Source of the DNA: Polaribacter aquimarinus
GTDB taxonomy: Bacteria > Bacteroidota > Bacteroidia > Flavobacteriales > Flavobacteriaceae
Reading direction: 5' to 3'
Length of the DNA stretch: 64,000 bases
Assembly (NCBI RefSeq): GCF_003129485.1
Contig: NZ_QFFG01000005.1
Span: 246,154 to 310,153 of the forward strand
Below, one piece after another: positions 27,595 through 35,944 of this stretch (its first letter is position 1; each line of letters begins with the position of its first letter). The notes beneath the pieces were generated by a model. The model saw nothing but the letters and a program-made list of their open reading frames with translations, searched no databases and had not been told where the DNA came from. The translations under genes were made by a program, and so were the position numbers.

Positions 27595-27600
27595 AATATT

Positions 27601-27633
27601 AAAACCTCAAAACAAAAGTTTTGAGGTTTTTTT
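27601..27633. terminator. Bidirectional intrinsic terminator between converging genes
   Basis: Perfect arms AAAACCTCAAAAC (27601-27613) and GTTTTGAGGTTTT (27618-27630) with a 4-nt loop. T-runs on either strand serve the DUF3857 cluster (+) and the Lrp-type gene (-), whose stop codon is at 27632-27634. Confidence 0.9.
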
Positions 27634-28087
27634 ATACTGTAATTTCGGTAGTATTTTTTACTTCTTCAATAGCAAAAGTACTATGTGTGCTGCCAATATA
27701 TTTAATTGCGGTGAGCTTTTTTACCATAAAATCTCTGTAGGATTCCATGTCTTTTACGTAGATTTTTAGAATATAATCGTAATCTCCACTTACGTGGAAA
27801 CATTCAGAAACTTCCTCTAGTTTTAATACTTCACGTTCAAAAGTAGTTACGTATTCTTTAGAATGTTGAATCAGTTTGATGTGGCAAAACACCAAAAATG
27901 ATTTCTCAATTTTATTTTTATTGATGATGGCCACATACTTTTCTATAATTTTTTCCTTTTCTAGCTTTTTAATACGTTCATAAACAGCGGTTACCGATAA
28001 ATTTAACTGTAAAGACAGCTGTTTTGTAGTTTGTTTACTATCGGTTTGCAATAAATTGATGAGTTTTTTATCTGTAGAATCTAACAT
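27632..28087 (-). CDS. Lrp/AsnC-family transcriptional regulator
   Basis: 151 residues: an N-terminal winged helix-turn-helix (about 5-60, with TTKQLSLQLNLSVTAVYERI as the recognition part) and a C-terminal RAM/ACT-like ligand domain (about 65-140, HVSGDYDYILKIYVKDME). Members sense amino acids and form octamers. It is transcribed away from a Cys/Met-metabolism PLP enzyme gene 152 nt away, a common regulator-target arrangement. Control of that enzyme and methionine or cysteine as ligand are inferences. Confidence 0.93.
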   Translation of the reverse strand: MLDSTDKKLINLLQTDSKQTTKQLSLQLNLSVTAVYERIKKLEKEKIIEKYVAIINKNKIEKSFLVFCHIKLIQHSKEYVTTFEREVLKLEEVSECFHVSGDYDYILKIYVKDMESYRDFMVKKLTAIKYIGSTHSTFAIEEVKNTTEITV

Positions 28088-28239
28088 GATGAAATTTCTA
28101 AAAATTGAAAATTAAAAGACTTTTTTTAGTTTTTTAAATTATGAATCAATTCAAATTTAGAAAAATAATCTATATTTTATAGTTTATATTGATATTATTT
28201 CTAAATAGTCGTCAATTTGTATAATAAAAATCTAAAATT

Positions 28240-29439
28240 ATGAAATTCAATCCAGCAGAGAGTATTCAAGATTTACAATATTTTGGAGAATTTGGAGGTG
28301 TAAATCCATCTATATCAGATTCATCAACTTATACATTCTTATCAGCAAAAACCATGTTCGATACTTTCGAAGGAAATGCAGATGGTTGTTATTTGTATTC
28401 TCGTCATTCATCACCTTCAAATTTATATTTAGGTGAAGCATTAGCGGCTATGGAGGGTACACAAACCGCCAATGTTACAGCTTCTGGAATGGGTGCAATT
28501 ACTCCAGTTTTAGTGCAATTGTGTAGAGCTGGAGATCATATCGTTTCTAGTAGAACTATTTATGGAGGAACGTATGCATTTTTAAAGAATTTTACTCCAA
28601 AGTTTGGTATAGAAACCAGTTTTGTAGACATTACAAAATTAGCTGTTGTAGAAAAAGCCATCACAAAAAACACCAAAGTTCTGTATTGCGAATCTGTGAG
28701 TAATCCGCTTTTGGAAGTGGCAGATATTCAAGGTTTATCAGCTTTAGCAAAAAAATACAAGCTAAAGTTAGTTGTAGATAATACCTTTTCGCCATTGTCA
28801 ATTTCTCCTGCAAAACTAGGTGCGAACGTGGTTTGTCATAGTTTAACCAAGTTCATCAATGGTTCTTCAGATAGTGTTGGTGGCGTAGTTTGCGGAACTC
28901 AAGAATTCATCAATGATTTACGAAATGTTAATGATGGAGCTAGTATGTTGCTAGGTTCTACAATGGATAGTTTAAGAGCTGCATCCGTTTTAAAAAATAT
29001 GAGAACCTTACATATTAGAATGAAACAACATAGTTTTAATGCAGCTTATTTAGCAGATAAATTTGAAAAAGAGGGATTAAAAACGGTTTATCCAGGATTA
29101 GCATCTCATCCATCTCACAAACTTTTTAAAAGTATGATGAACAAAGAATATGGTTTTGGTGGAATGCTAACTATTGATGTTGGTTCTTTAGAAAAAGCCA
29201 ATGAATTAATGGAATTAATGCAGCACAATAATTTAGGTTATTTGGCAGTAAGTTTAGGGTTTTATAAAACATTATTTTCTGCTCCAGGAAGCTCTACTTC
29301 ATCAGAAATTCCAGAAGATGAACAAAAAGAAATGGGTTTAAGTGATGGGTTAATTCGTTTTTCTATTGGTTTGGATAATAACATTGAAAGAACCTACCAA
29401 ATGATGAAAAAATGTATGATTGAGGTTGGAGTATTGTAG
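28240..29439 (+). CDS. Cys/Met-metabolism PLP enzyme (cystathionine gamma-synthase / methionine gamma-lyase type)
   Basis: 399 residues, PLP fold type I of the trans-sulfuration family. CHSLTKFINGSSD carries the PLP lysine at 204. Early YSRHSSPSNLYLGEALAAME binds cofactor phosphate from the neighbouring subunit. YGGTYAFL has Gly where bacterial methionine gamma-lyases usually have a reactive Cys, so lyase activity on methionine is not certain; cystathionine synthase or lyase is equally possible. A candidate promoter, TTG (28189-28191), 20 nt, TCAATTTG (28212-28219), lies just upstream. The divergent Lrp-type gene probably regulates it. Confidence 0.85.
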   Translation: MKFNPAESIQDLQYFGEFGGVNPSISDSSTYTFLSAKTMFDTFEGNADGCYLYSRHSSPSNLYLGEALAAMEGTQTANVTASGMGAITPVLVQLCRAGDHIVSSRTIYGGTYAFLKNFTPKFGIETSFVDITKLAVVEKAITKNTKVLYCESVSNPLLEVADIQGLSALAKKYKLKLVVDNTFSPLSISPAKLGANVVCHSLTKFINGSSDSVGGVVCGTQEFINDLRNVNDGASMLLGSTMDSLRAASVLKNMRTLHIRMKQHSFNAAYLADKFEKEGLKTVYPGLASHPSHKLFKSMMNKEYGFGGMLTIDVGSLEKANELMELMQHNNLGYLAVSLGFYKTLFSAPGSSTSSEIPEDEQKEMGLSDGLIRFSIGLDNNIERTYQMMKKCMIEVGVL

Positions 29440-29519
29440 TGTTGAAGTTTGAATAATGAAGTTTGAAGTGGGAAGTAAGAAGAATGAAGGTTGAAGGATG
29501 AAAATTGAAGTTGGAGGTT
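29440..29519 (+). repeat. Degenerate short GAAG-type repeat tract
   Basis: A G/A-rich, C-poor stretch in which GAAGTTTGAA-like units recur irregularly (TTGAAG, ATGAAG, TGGAAG type words). It has no ORF and differs from the surrounding AT-rich intergenic DNA. It directly adjoins the palindromic element at 29520. Confidence 0.55.
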
Positions 29520-29590
29520 TGTCATTTTGAGCGAAATGAAATGAAGTCTAAAAATCTATTTTTAGATTTCTCCATAAGGTCGAAATGACA
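29520..29590. repeat. Palindromic intergenic element (REP/MITE-like)
   Basis: About 71 nt with nested inverted repeats. The outer arms are TGTCATTTTGA (29520-29530) and TCGAAATGACA (29580-29590), and an inner hairpin AAATCTA / TAGATTT lies in the middle. The GTCATTT..GAGCGAAAT form resembles dispersed palindromic repeats common between genes in Flavobacteriaceae. It carries no ORF. On the minus strand it lies downstream of the YdjM-type gene's stop codon and may also act as a terminator. Confidence 0.6.
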
Positions 29591-29597
29591 TATTTAA

Positions 29598-30620
29598 CTA
29601 AATTCCCTTAATTCGCTCAACAAATTTGCTAAAATCTTCTTTGTTTGGTGGACTTCCATCAAAAGGCAAAATATCCCATTTTCCATTTTCAAAAAAGATT
29701 GTAAAATTAAAAACGGATGTACTTGGGTCTTCAGGATTTAACATTGGGTAGCGTAAATCTACATACTTATAAGTACCCACTTTTTCCTTTTTAGAAAGAT
29801 TGTAATAGTGATTGCTAAACCAAGCTAAAGTTTTTAAATTTTTGTCAGACATATCAATCAAATCATGATTTTTATCAACAGTAATAACCTTCTCTGAAGT
29901 GGCACTTTTATCAAGCAAAGAATAAAACGCCAAGTGATATTGGGTTTTAGTTTCTGCTACTGCATACCATAAAATATTGTTCAAAATAGTTGGTTGTGCA
30001 GAAAAACGTTGATAAGAAATGTTTGCTTTTTTAAAGGATTCTTTAAAAACGCTATCGATATAGAATTTATTGATAATCGTAAAAATCATATATGCAGAAC
30101 TTATATAAATTCCTGCTTTTAACCACCAAGTTCTTCGCGTTCTTGTTCTTTTGAAAAACATCATGACAATTAAACACAATAAAAAAGGAACTGTATATAA
30201 AGGATCAGCAACAGAAATGTTGTTAAAAGCCACTCTGTAATCCCAAAATGGTGCAAAAAGTTGTGTGCCATAAGGCGTAAAACAATCTAAAAGTGGATGC
30301 GTAAAAATGGATAAAAAGAAGAGCCAAATCCAATCTTTTACTGTAGTTGAATCTTTTCTTTTTCCCCAATTATAAATTTTATGAGTAATCCATCCAAAGA
30401 GAAAAGAACCTAGAATAGCAAATAGAAAGGAGTGCATAAATCCACGATGAAAAGCCATAGCTTCAATTTCATTGCTGTACAACCATCTTCCAATAAAAAC
30501 ATCTAAATCTGGTATGGTTCCTCCAATAGCACCAAACAATAAAGCTTTGTTTCCAATTTTTTTACCAAGTGCAATCTCACCACAAGCAGCACCCAAAACA
30601 ATTTGAGTTAATGAATCCAT
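29598..30620 (-). CDS. YdjM-type membrane metal-dependent hydrolase
   Basis: 340 residues of the LexA-regulated membrane-bound hydrolase family (YdjM, DUF457). The N-terminus MDSLTQIVLGAACGE, GTIPDLDVF, HRGFMHSF and HPLLDCFTPYGTQLF supply the conserved Asp and His residues thought to bind metal. About five membrane segments fill residues 20-185, followed by a soluble C-terminal domain. The substrate is unknown for the family. The start is the ATG ending at 30620. It is transcribed divergently from the nhaC-type antiporter gene. Confidence 0.85.
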   Translation of the reverse strand: MDSLTQIVLGAACGEIALGKKIGNKALLFGAIGGTIPDLDVFIGRWLYSNEIEAMAFHRGFMHSFLFAILGSFLFGWITHKIYNWGKRKDSTTVKDWIWLFFLSIFTHPLLDCFTPYGTQLFAPFWDYRVAFNNISVADPLYTVPFLLCLIVMMFFKRTRTRRTWWLKAGIYISSAYMIFTIINKFYIDSVFKESFKKANISYQRFSAQPTILNNILWYAVAETKTQYHLAFYSLLDKSATSEKVITVDKNHDLIDMSDKNLKTLAWFSNHYYNLSKKEKVGTYKYVDLRYPMLNPEDPSTSVFNFTIFFENGKWDILPFDGSPPNKEDFSKFVERIKGI

Positions 30621-30699
30621 TATGGCAAATGTAAGTTAACAGAATCAATTTGCATAACATCTTGTAAAATCGTAACATTACAAGACAAAAATTAAAGGA

Positions 30700-32169
30700 A
30701 TGCAAGACCAAAAAAATCTTTCAGAAATAGATATTGAGAATCAAAAAATTATCGATAATAAAGAACTAAACCTTTTGGAATCTTTAATTCCGGTTGTTAT
30801 TTTGATGGGATTATTAGCTTACAATATCTTTTTCGTTGAAGGGCAAGAGTGGTTTGGAGCCTATACCAATCAATATACCTTATTGTTGGGTGGTGTTGTG
30901 GCTGGTGCTGTTGGTTTTTTTAATAAAGTATCTCTAAAAACAATGATTGCTGAGGTTTGGGAAAACTGGAAAAGTGTTTTTGTGCCTATTATGATTCTTT
31001 TTTTAGTGGGTGCTTTAGCAGGTACTTGGTTGGTGAGCGGAATTATCCCAGCAATGGTTTATTATGGATTACAAGTTTTGAGTCCAGAAATATTTTTACC
31101 AGCATCAGTTATTATAGCAGCCATCATTTCGATTGCAACTGGAAGTTCTTGGACAACTTCTGCAACAGTAGGAATTGCTTTAGTTGGTATTGGAAGTGCA
31201 CTAGGAATCCCAACAGGAATGATAGCAGGAGCAGTAATTTCTGGAGCGTATTTTGGAGATAAAATGTCTCCACTATCAGATACAACAAACTTAGCACCAG
31301 CAATGGCAGGAACAGATTTATTTACGCACATAAAATATATGGCATTTACAACTGTACCCACCATTTTAGTAACTTTAATTGTGTTTGCCATTTTAAGTGG
31401 AACAATAGATACTACAGGTAGCGCAGATGTAAGTAGTTTATTAGTTTCTATTGATAATACGTTTAACATTACTCCTTGGTTGTTTGTAGTTCCATTAGTG
31501 GTGATTGCAATGATTTTAAAGAAAACCAAACCCTTAATAGCTTTAGGTGTTGGAGTTGTTTTGGCAGGAGTATTTGCGTTTATTTTTCAAAGTGATGTTT
31601 TAGCAAGTTTGTCAGATTCTAAAATAGGAACTGTTATAAATTCTGTATTAACGGATACTCAAATTCAAACGGATAATGAAAAGTTAACTGAATTATTTGC
31701 ATCAGGAGGAATGAACGGAATGTTATGGACTATCTTTTTAATTATTTGTGCCATGGTTTTTGGTGGTGTAATGGATGCAATTGGTGCATTAGCTAAAATC
31801 ACTAAAAGTTTATTAGCGGTAGCAACATCAATATTCGGGTTGTTTGCAAGTACTGTAATAAGTTGTTTGGGATTAAATGTGATTGCTTCAGACCAATATT
31901 TGGCATTGGTAATTCCTGGGAAAATGTTTAAAAAAGCTTATGAAGATAGAGGTTTAGCGCCAGAAAATTTAAGTAGAACTTTAGAAGATTCAGGGACAGT
32001 AACCTCTGTTCTAATACCATGGAATACTTGTGGAGCTTATCAGTCAGGAGTTTTAGGAGTTTCTGTAGCTGACTATTTTATATATGCTATTTTTAACTAT
32101 TTAAGTCCGTTTACAACCTTGTTATTTGCTGCGTTAAATATTAAAATTAGACAATTGGTTAAAAAATAA
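30700..32169 (+). CDS. NhaC-family Na+/H+ antiporter
   Basis: 489 residues with about 12 membrane segments. Family marks include ATGSSWTTSATVGIALVGIG, the acidic GAYFGDKMSPLSDTTNLAPA segment and the late ENLSRTLEDSGTVTSVLIPW, all typical of NhaC. It exchanges Na+ for H+ across the inner membrane and could draw on the sodium gradient made by the Nqr complex encoded near 50-56 kb. The first 25 residues are hydrophilic. Its stop codon overlaps the start of the next gene by 1 nt (TAATG), so the GNAT gene is coupled to it. Confidence 0.92.
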   Translation: MQDQKNLSEIDIENQKIIDNKELNLLESLIPVVILMGLLAYNIFFVEGQEWFGAYTNQYTLLLGGVVAGAVGFFNKVSLKTMIAEVWENWKSVFVPIMILFLVGALAGTWLVSGIIPAMVYYGLQVLSPEIFLPASVIIAAIISIATGSSWTTSATVGIALVGIGSALGIPTGMIAGAVISGAYFGDKMSPLSDTTNLAPAMAGTDLFTHIKYMAFTTVPTILVTLIVFAILSGTIDTTGSADVSSLLVSIDNTFNITPWLFVVPLVVIAMILKKTKPLIALGVGVVLAGVFAFIFQSDVLASLSDSKIGTVINSVLTDTQIQTDNEKLTELFASGGMNGMLWTIFLIICAMVFGGVMDAIGALAKITKSLLAVATSIFGLFASTVISCLGLNVIASDQYLALVIPGKMFKKAYEDRGLAPENLSRTLEDSGTVTSVLIPWNTCGAYQSGVLGVSVADYFIYAIFNYLSPFTTLLFAALNIKIRQLVKK

Positions 32170-32627
32170 TGATTGTTTCTGCAGATATTTCTGATGTAAA
32201 AAAACTTACAGAGATAGCTTTACAATCCAAGGCCTTTTGGGGATATTCTGATGAATTGATTGCAAGTTGGCGAGAAGATTTAACGGTTACTCCTAAAATG
32301 ATCGAAGAATGGAACATACATAAATATGTGATTGATGAAGAAATTGCAGGATTCTATATTTTAAATAGAGTGAATATTAGAACAAGTTTTTTAGAGTTTT
32401 TATTTATATCACCAAAATTTATAAAACTAGGAATTGGTTCAGCATTACTAAATCATGCCATTGAATATTGTATTGAAGGAAGTTCTACAATCTTAAATGT
32501 CTTATCAGACCCTAATGCAAAGAACTTTTATGCAAAACATGGTTTTAAAGTTGTTGCAGAAAGAGAGAGTTCAATCCCTGGTCGTTTTTTACCAGAAATG
32601 GAGTTTGAAATTCTTGAGAATATGTAA
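32169..32627 (+). CDS. GNAT-family N-acetyltransferase
   Basis: 152 residues with a GNAT fold. The acetyl-CoA binding motif appears as IKLGIGSALLNHAIEYC (about 80-98), followed by LNVLSDPNAKNFYAKHGFKVV, the usual C-terminal pair of strands. The start shares one base with the stop of the antiporter gene (TAATG). The substrate is unknown. Its TAA (32625-32627) directly abuts the stop codon of the opposite-strand gene (32628-32630), so there is no intergenic base. Confidence 0.85.
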   Translation: MIVSADISDVKKLTEIALQSKAFWGYSDELIASWREDLTVTPKMIEEWNIHKYVIDEEIAGFYILNRVNIRTSFLEFLFISPKFIKLGIGSALLNHAIEYCIEGSSTILNVLSDPNAKNFYAKHGFKVVAERESSIPGRFLPEMEFEILENM

Positions 32628-32852
32628 TTATTTCTTCTTGAAAAAATTTAGAAATAAAGAGATAATTAATAATAGCCAAGGAGTTCCGTGCAATACAACA
32701 TCAAACCAATCTTGTGTTTGCATCGCATTTTCTCCTGAAAAAGCATTTCCACCCAAAACCCATTGAATTTTACCTAGAATATGCGGAGGATTAAAAGGTG
32801 CCAACCCTAAAGTTAGGCTTGCTACTAAAAAAAGTTTCCAGTTATTTTTCAT
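32628..32852 (-). CDS. Small membrane protein, conserved hypothetical
   Basis: 74 residues starting MKNNWKLFLVASLTLGLAPF. Two hydrophobic segments (about 6-20 and 52-68) flank a hydrophilic loop, with a Lys-rich C-terminus. I recognise it only as a small protein type seen in Flavobacteriaceae. The chosen ATG overlaps the end of the preceding 93-residue ORF by 11 nt; an ATG 24 nt further upstream is possible. It is third in a likely minus-strand unit behind the porin. Confidence 0.65.
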   Translation of the reverse strand: MKNNWKLFLVASLTLGLAPFNPPHILGKIQWVLGGNAFSGENAMQTQDWFDVVLHGTPWLLLIISLFLNFFKKK

Positions 32853-33123
32853 ATTTTTTATTCTTAAAAACTCCAAAGGTTGAAAGGGTAAATAAAATAA
32901 TCAGGTGTAAACTTAAGCATGTTATCAATCCAAAGACAAAATAAAAATCATATTTATTGTCACTTAAAAATAAGTTTTTAATTAATAATATTATTGAAAA
33001 ATAAACAACACTTATTGATATATTAAAAAGGATTAAACTTAAAAATTTTTTCCACGAGGTAAAATATATAATGAAAATTGCCCATAACATAATAAAAACG
33101 AATGATAGATATCTTAAATCCAT
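32842..33123 (-). CDS. Small membrane protein, hypothetical
   Basis: 93 residues with three hydrophobic segments (about 5-21, 26-47, 63-83) and a basic C-terminus (FKNKKYEK). No family recognised. It begins 3 nt after the porin stop codon and overlaps the next small membrane protein by 11 nt, so it appears to be translated from the porin transcript. Confidence 0.55.
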   Translation of the reverse strand: MDLRYLSFVFIMLWAIFIIYFTSWKKFLSLILFNISISVVYFSIILLIKNLFLSDNKYDFYFVFGLITCLSLHLIILFTLSTFGVFKNKKYEK

Positions 33124-33126
33124 AAA

Positions 33127-35085
33127 CTATATAAACCAATTCCAAACCAATCCAAAACGAATGGTAAAATCTCTGTATGGATAATTTGGCGAAGAAAAAT
33201 AATTTTTCTTTGAAAAGCTAGAAGTTACATTGTCAATTTTAAAATATAAGCGTGTTCTTCTTACTTGTGCATTAAAAAAGACATCAATAGTTGGAAATCC
33301 AATTTCTTGGGTGTTTTGAAGTGTGAATTCAGATAATAAAGGATTGTAAGCATTTACCTTATATTTTGTAAAATACTTAAACGTAGTACCAATGTTTACT
33401 AACATTGGCTTTCCTTTAAACCAATAATCGGTGTAGTAGAAAGTGTTTCTAGTAACTAGTTCAGGAACTCGAAAAACAGAACTTCCGCTACTCACATTTT
33501 GATACATTAAAGTATTGTCCAAGGCTAGTTTCCAGTATTTGAACTCTTTATTTACTCTTGCTTTTAGATATACTATTTGATTTGCAAATTGTTGAGGCGT
33601 ATTGTTTTCGTCAAAGTAGGTGTAGTTGTCTATATTGGTAAGGTTTAAAGAGCCATTTAGCCATTTGGATTGTAAATCAAAGCCTAAATCTCTAGTGTTT
33701 ACATTACTAAAAACATCATTTTGCCAATTGTAATCATCGAATTTGCTTTGATGTAAAAGTGTATTAAAATTTGGAGATTTAGAACTGAGTACCAAGCTTC
33801 CTTTTATACTAAAGACACTATCTTTTTTATAGACAGCTTCTCCTTTAATGAAGCTTCCAGACAACCTACTATTTCCAGGTGTTAAAAGACTAGTTGCATT
33901 TAATTGAAAATTTTTAATTTTTGCATTCCAATCTGCTCCGATAGAAATTGCATTCCCTTTAAGTTGTGTTTTGTTAATTTTGCTACTACTATTTAAAATA
34001 GAGTCATAACCATAAGTGTAAGATGTTAATACTGTTTTTGCTTTAAATTTTCCTAAAACATATTTAGAGTTAAATTCTAAATTAAACTCGTTATTGGTAA
34101 TTATGCTTTTTGCAGTATTATTTCTAGCTTTAGCGTCACTAGTTGTTCCAAAAATTGCTGAAGAACTAGGTTGTGTAAAACTATAAGATTTACTTTCGTT
34201 AGTTAAAACATGACCAATTTTTAAATTTGAAAAATCTTTTTTGTTGATAGAATCTTTACTTGATATTAGTTTGTAACTATGTTCTATGTATATTCGATTT
34301 CCATCAAATTGATTTTCAGCGTCTGTAAGGTTAACATCTAAACGTCCACGATTTTGAAAGTTTTCATCATCAATAATAAAATTATTTAAAGAGTTGGCAT
34401 CTAAACCACCACTTTCTTGATGAAAGAAATCTTGTGTTGTTAAATGCCCTCGAATTTCGTATTGATTTTCTTTGGTTCTATAAGTAAAAGTTCCTCTAAA
34501 ATTTCCGTTACTTACTAAAGATCTTCTGTAGGCACCTAAAGAACGAATTCCTTTGTAAGATAAAGATACATTTAATCTTTTCGAAAAATTTAAAGTAAAT
34601 AGGGCATCTAAAACTTGTCCTTGTTCTAATCCTGTTCTGTATAATATTTCTGTAGTCGGAGTGGGTACTTCGTAATATTTAATATCTTCAATGCCTAAAT
34701 AACTTACTTGCTTTGCTTTAAAACCGATATCCGGAAAAAAAGAGAGGTCTTCAAAAGTGTATCCTAAATTATTAAAAGTTTGCCCTTGGTTGTGAAAAGA
34801 CAGTAATTCAAAGTTATCCCTCCTTAAAAAATTAAATTTATATTCTTTCTTTATAGATAATGTAGTGTCTATGTATGTTGTATCTCTTTTATGACTAAAT
34901 ACTTTGTAATCTGTGTATTTTGTTTTTCCTGAGAGTTTAACATTGATAGCTTCTGAGTTTCTTATGGTATCATTTCCAATATCTTGAAAAGAATTTCCAT
35001 TTGTCGATTGCAATATTCTCTGAGAATATGTAATACTCAAAGAAAAAATAAAAAATAAGAAAGTGAATATTAAACGTTTATTCAT
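33127..35085 (-). CDS. Putative outer-membrane porin (Porin_10 type)
   Basis: 652 residues with signal peptide MNKRLIFTFLFFIFSLSITYS. The rest is rich in alternating polar/hydrophobic strands and ends RFGLVWNWFI with aromatic residues, as in outer-membrane barrels. DFELLSFHNQGQTFNNLGY and LNFSKRLNVSLSYKGIRSLG are typical of the Porin_10 family of Bacteroidota. The start is the ATG at 35085; upstream in-frame codons would run into rnhB. A TACATTTG -7-type element (35104-35111, minus strand) fits this start. Two small membrane protein genes follow within 3 nt and by overlap. The transported substrate is unknown. Confidence 0.82.
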   Translation of the reverse strand: MNKRLIFTFLFFIFSLSITYSQRILQSTNGNSFQDIGNDTIRNSEAINVKLSGKTKYTDYKVFSHKRDTTYIDTTLSIKKEYKFNFLRRDNFELLSFHNQGQTFNNLGYTFEDLSFFPDIGFKAKQVSYLGIEDIKYYEVPTPTTEILYRTGLEQGQVLDALFTLNFSKRLNVSLSYKGIRSLGAYRRSLVSNGNFRGTFTYRTKENQYEIRGHLTTQDFFHQESGGLDANSLNNFIIDDENFQNRGRLDVNLTDAENQFDGNRIYIEHSYKLISSKDSINKKDFSNLKIGHVLTNESKSYSFTQPSSSAIFGTTSDAKARNNTAKSIITNNEFNLEFNSKYVLGKFKAKTVLTSYTYGYDSILNSSSKINKTQLKGNAISIGADWNAKIKNFQLNATSLLTPGNSRLSGSFIKGEAVYKKDSVFSIKGSLVLSSKSPNFNTLLHQSKFDDYNWQNDVFSNVNTRDLGFDLQSKWLNGSLNLTNIDNYTYFDENNTPQQFANQIVYLKARVNKEFKYWKLALDNTLMYQNVSSGSSVFRVPELVTRNTFYYTDYWFKGKPMLVNIGTTFKYFTKYKVNAYNPLLSEFTLQNTQEIGFPTIDVFFNAQVRRTRLYFKIDNVTSSFSKKNYFSSPNYPYRDFTIRFGLVWNWFI

Positions 35086-35168
35086 GTTACAAATCTGCAA
35101 AGGCAAATGTAAAATAATTAAACGAAAATAATCGTTAATAATTATGATGAAATCTGTTAATTTGTAGT

Positions 35169-35768
35169 ATGTTAAAATCAAATCATAGCGGATTTTCTTT
35201 AGAAGCAGGCACAGATGAAGCAGGTAGAGGCTGTTTGTCGGGTCCAGTTGTGGCAGCAGCTGTAATTTTGCCAAAAGATTTTTCGCATCCTTTTTTAAAT
35301 GATTCTAAACAATTATCAGAAAAAAGAAGAGATGAGTTAAGACCTTTTATAGAAGAAAACGCGATTGCTTTTGGAGTTTCTTTTGTGTGGCAAGAAGAGG
35401 TAGATAAAATCAATGTTTTACAGGCTTCAATTACAGGAATGCATCGTTCTATAGAGATTCTGAAAATCCAACCAGAATTTATCATTGTAGATGGTAATAA
35501 ATTTAGAAATTATAAAGAAATTCCTCACGAAACCATTGTAAAGGGCGATGCAAAATACCTGAGTATTGCTGCAGCATCCGTGTTGGCAAAAACCTATAGA
35601 GATGAATATATGACCAAAATTCATCAAGAATTTCCAATGTATAATTGGCAAAAAAACAAAGGATATCCAACCAAAGAACACAGAGATGCAATTCGTGAGT
35701 TTGGGGCTACAGATTATCATAGAAAATCCTTTAAATTACTGCCAGAACAATTAAAGTTAGCATTGTAG
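35169..35768 (+). CDS. rnhB: Ribonuclease HII
   Basis: A 199-residue enzyme that cleaves RNA in RNA-DNA hybrids and removes single ribonucleotides from DNA. The active-site motif [14 protein letters not shown] (Asp16, Glu17), IIVDGNKF and [19 protein letters not shown] are all present. The length is normal. It is divergent from the porin with 83 nt between the start codons. A structured-looking repeat element follows its stop codon. Confidence 0.96.
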   Translation: MLKSNHSGFSLEAGTDEAGRGCLSGPVVAAAVILPKDFSHPFLNDSKQLSEKRRDELRPFIEENAIAFGVSFVWQEEVDKINVLQASITGMHRSIEILKIQPEFIIVDGNKFRNYKEIPHETIVKGDAKYLSIAAASVLAKTYRDEYMTKIHQEFPMYNWQKNKGYPTKEHRDAIREFGATDYHRKSFKLLPEQLKLAL

Positions 35769-35875
35769 CTTTTTTTAGAAGCTATTTCCTGCTTTCATTA
35801 CTCGCTTTTTTTTCGTTCCTCAAAAAAGAGCTCAAACACGCCATTCAATCAGGGCTAAACCTGTTCATAAACTTT
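35769..35875 (+). repeat. Intergenic element of a family dispersed in Flavobacteriaceae (GCTATTTCCTGC...ATCAGGGCTA)
   Basis: It contains GCTATTTCCTGCTTTC (35781-35796), a long T-run followed by CGTTCCTC, an A-run (35822-35827), and ATTCAATCAGGGCTAAACC (35843-35861). CCTG near the start can pair with CAGG near the end, and the T- and A-runs can pair inside. I recall the same word order between genes in other Flavobacteriaceae, but could not check this. Role unknown; it may act as a terminator for rnhB. Confidence 0.5.
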
Positions 35876-35944
35876 TAGAATCTCACTAATTTATTTCAAT
35901 AAAATTAAAAAACTTCTACTATTTTTACCTTCCAAATTTTTCAA

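Noticed and set aside
30626..30633. Minus-strand TACATTTG as the YdjM-type gene promoter
   Set aside because: Too close to the start codon (5 nt) and without a -33 partner.
35086..35274. N-terminal extension of the porin gene across rnhB
   Set aside because: It would overlap the divergent rnhB gene by about 100 nt and bury the signal peptide. ATG 35085 gives a typical signal peptide and fits an upstream -7 element.
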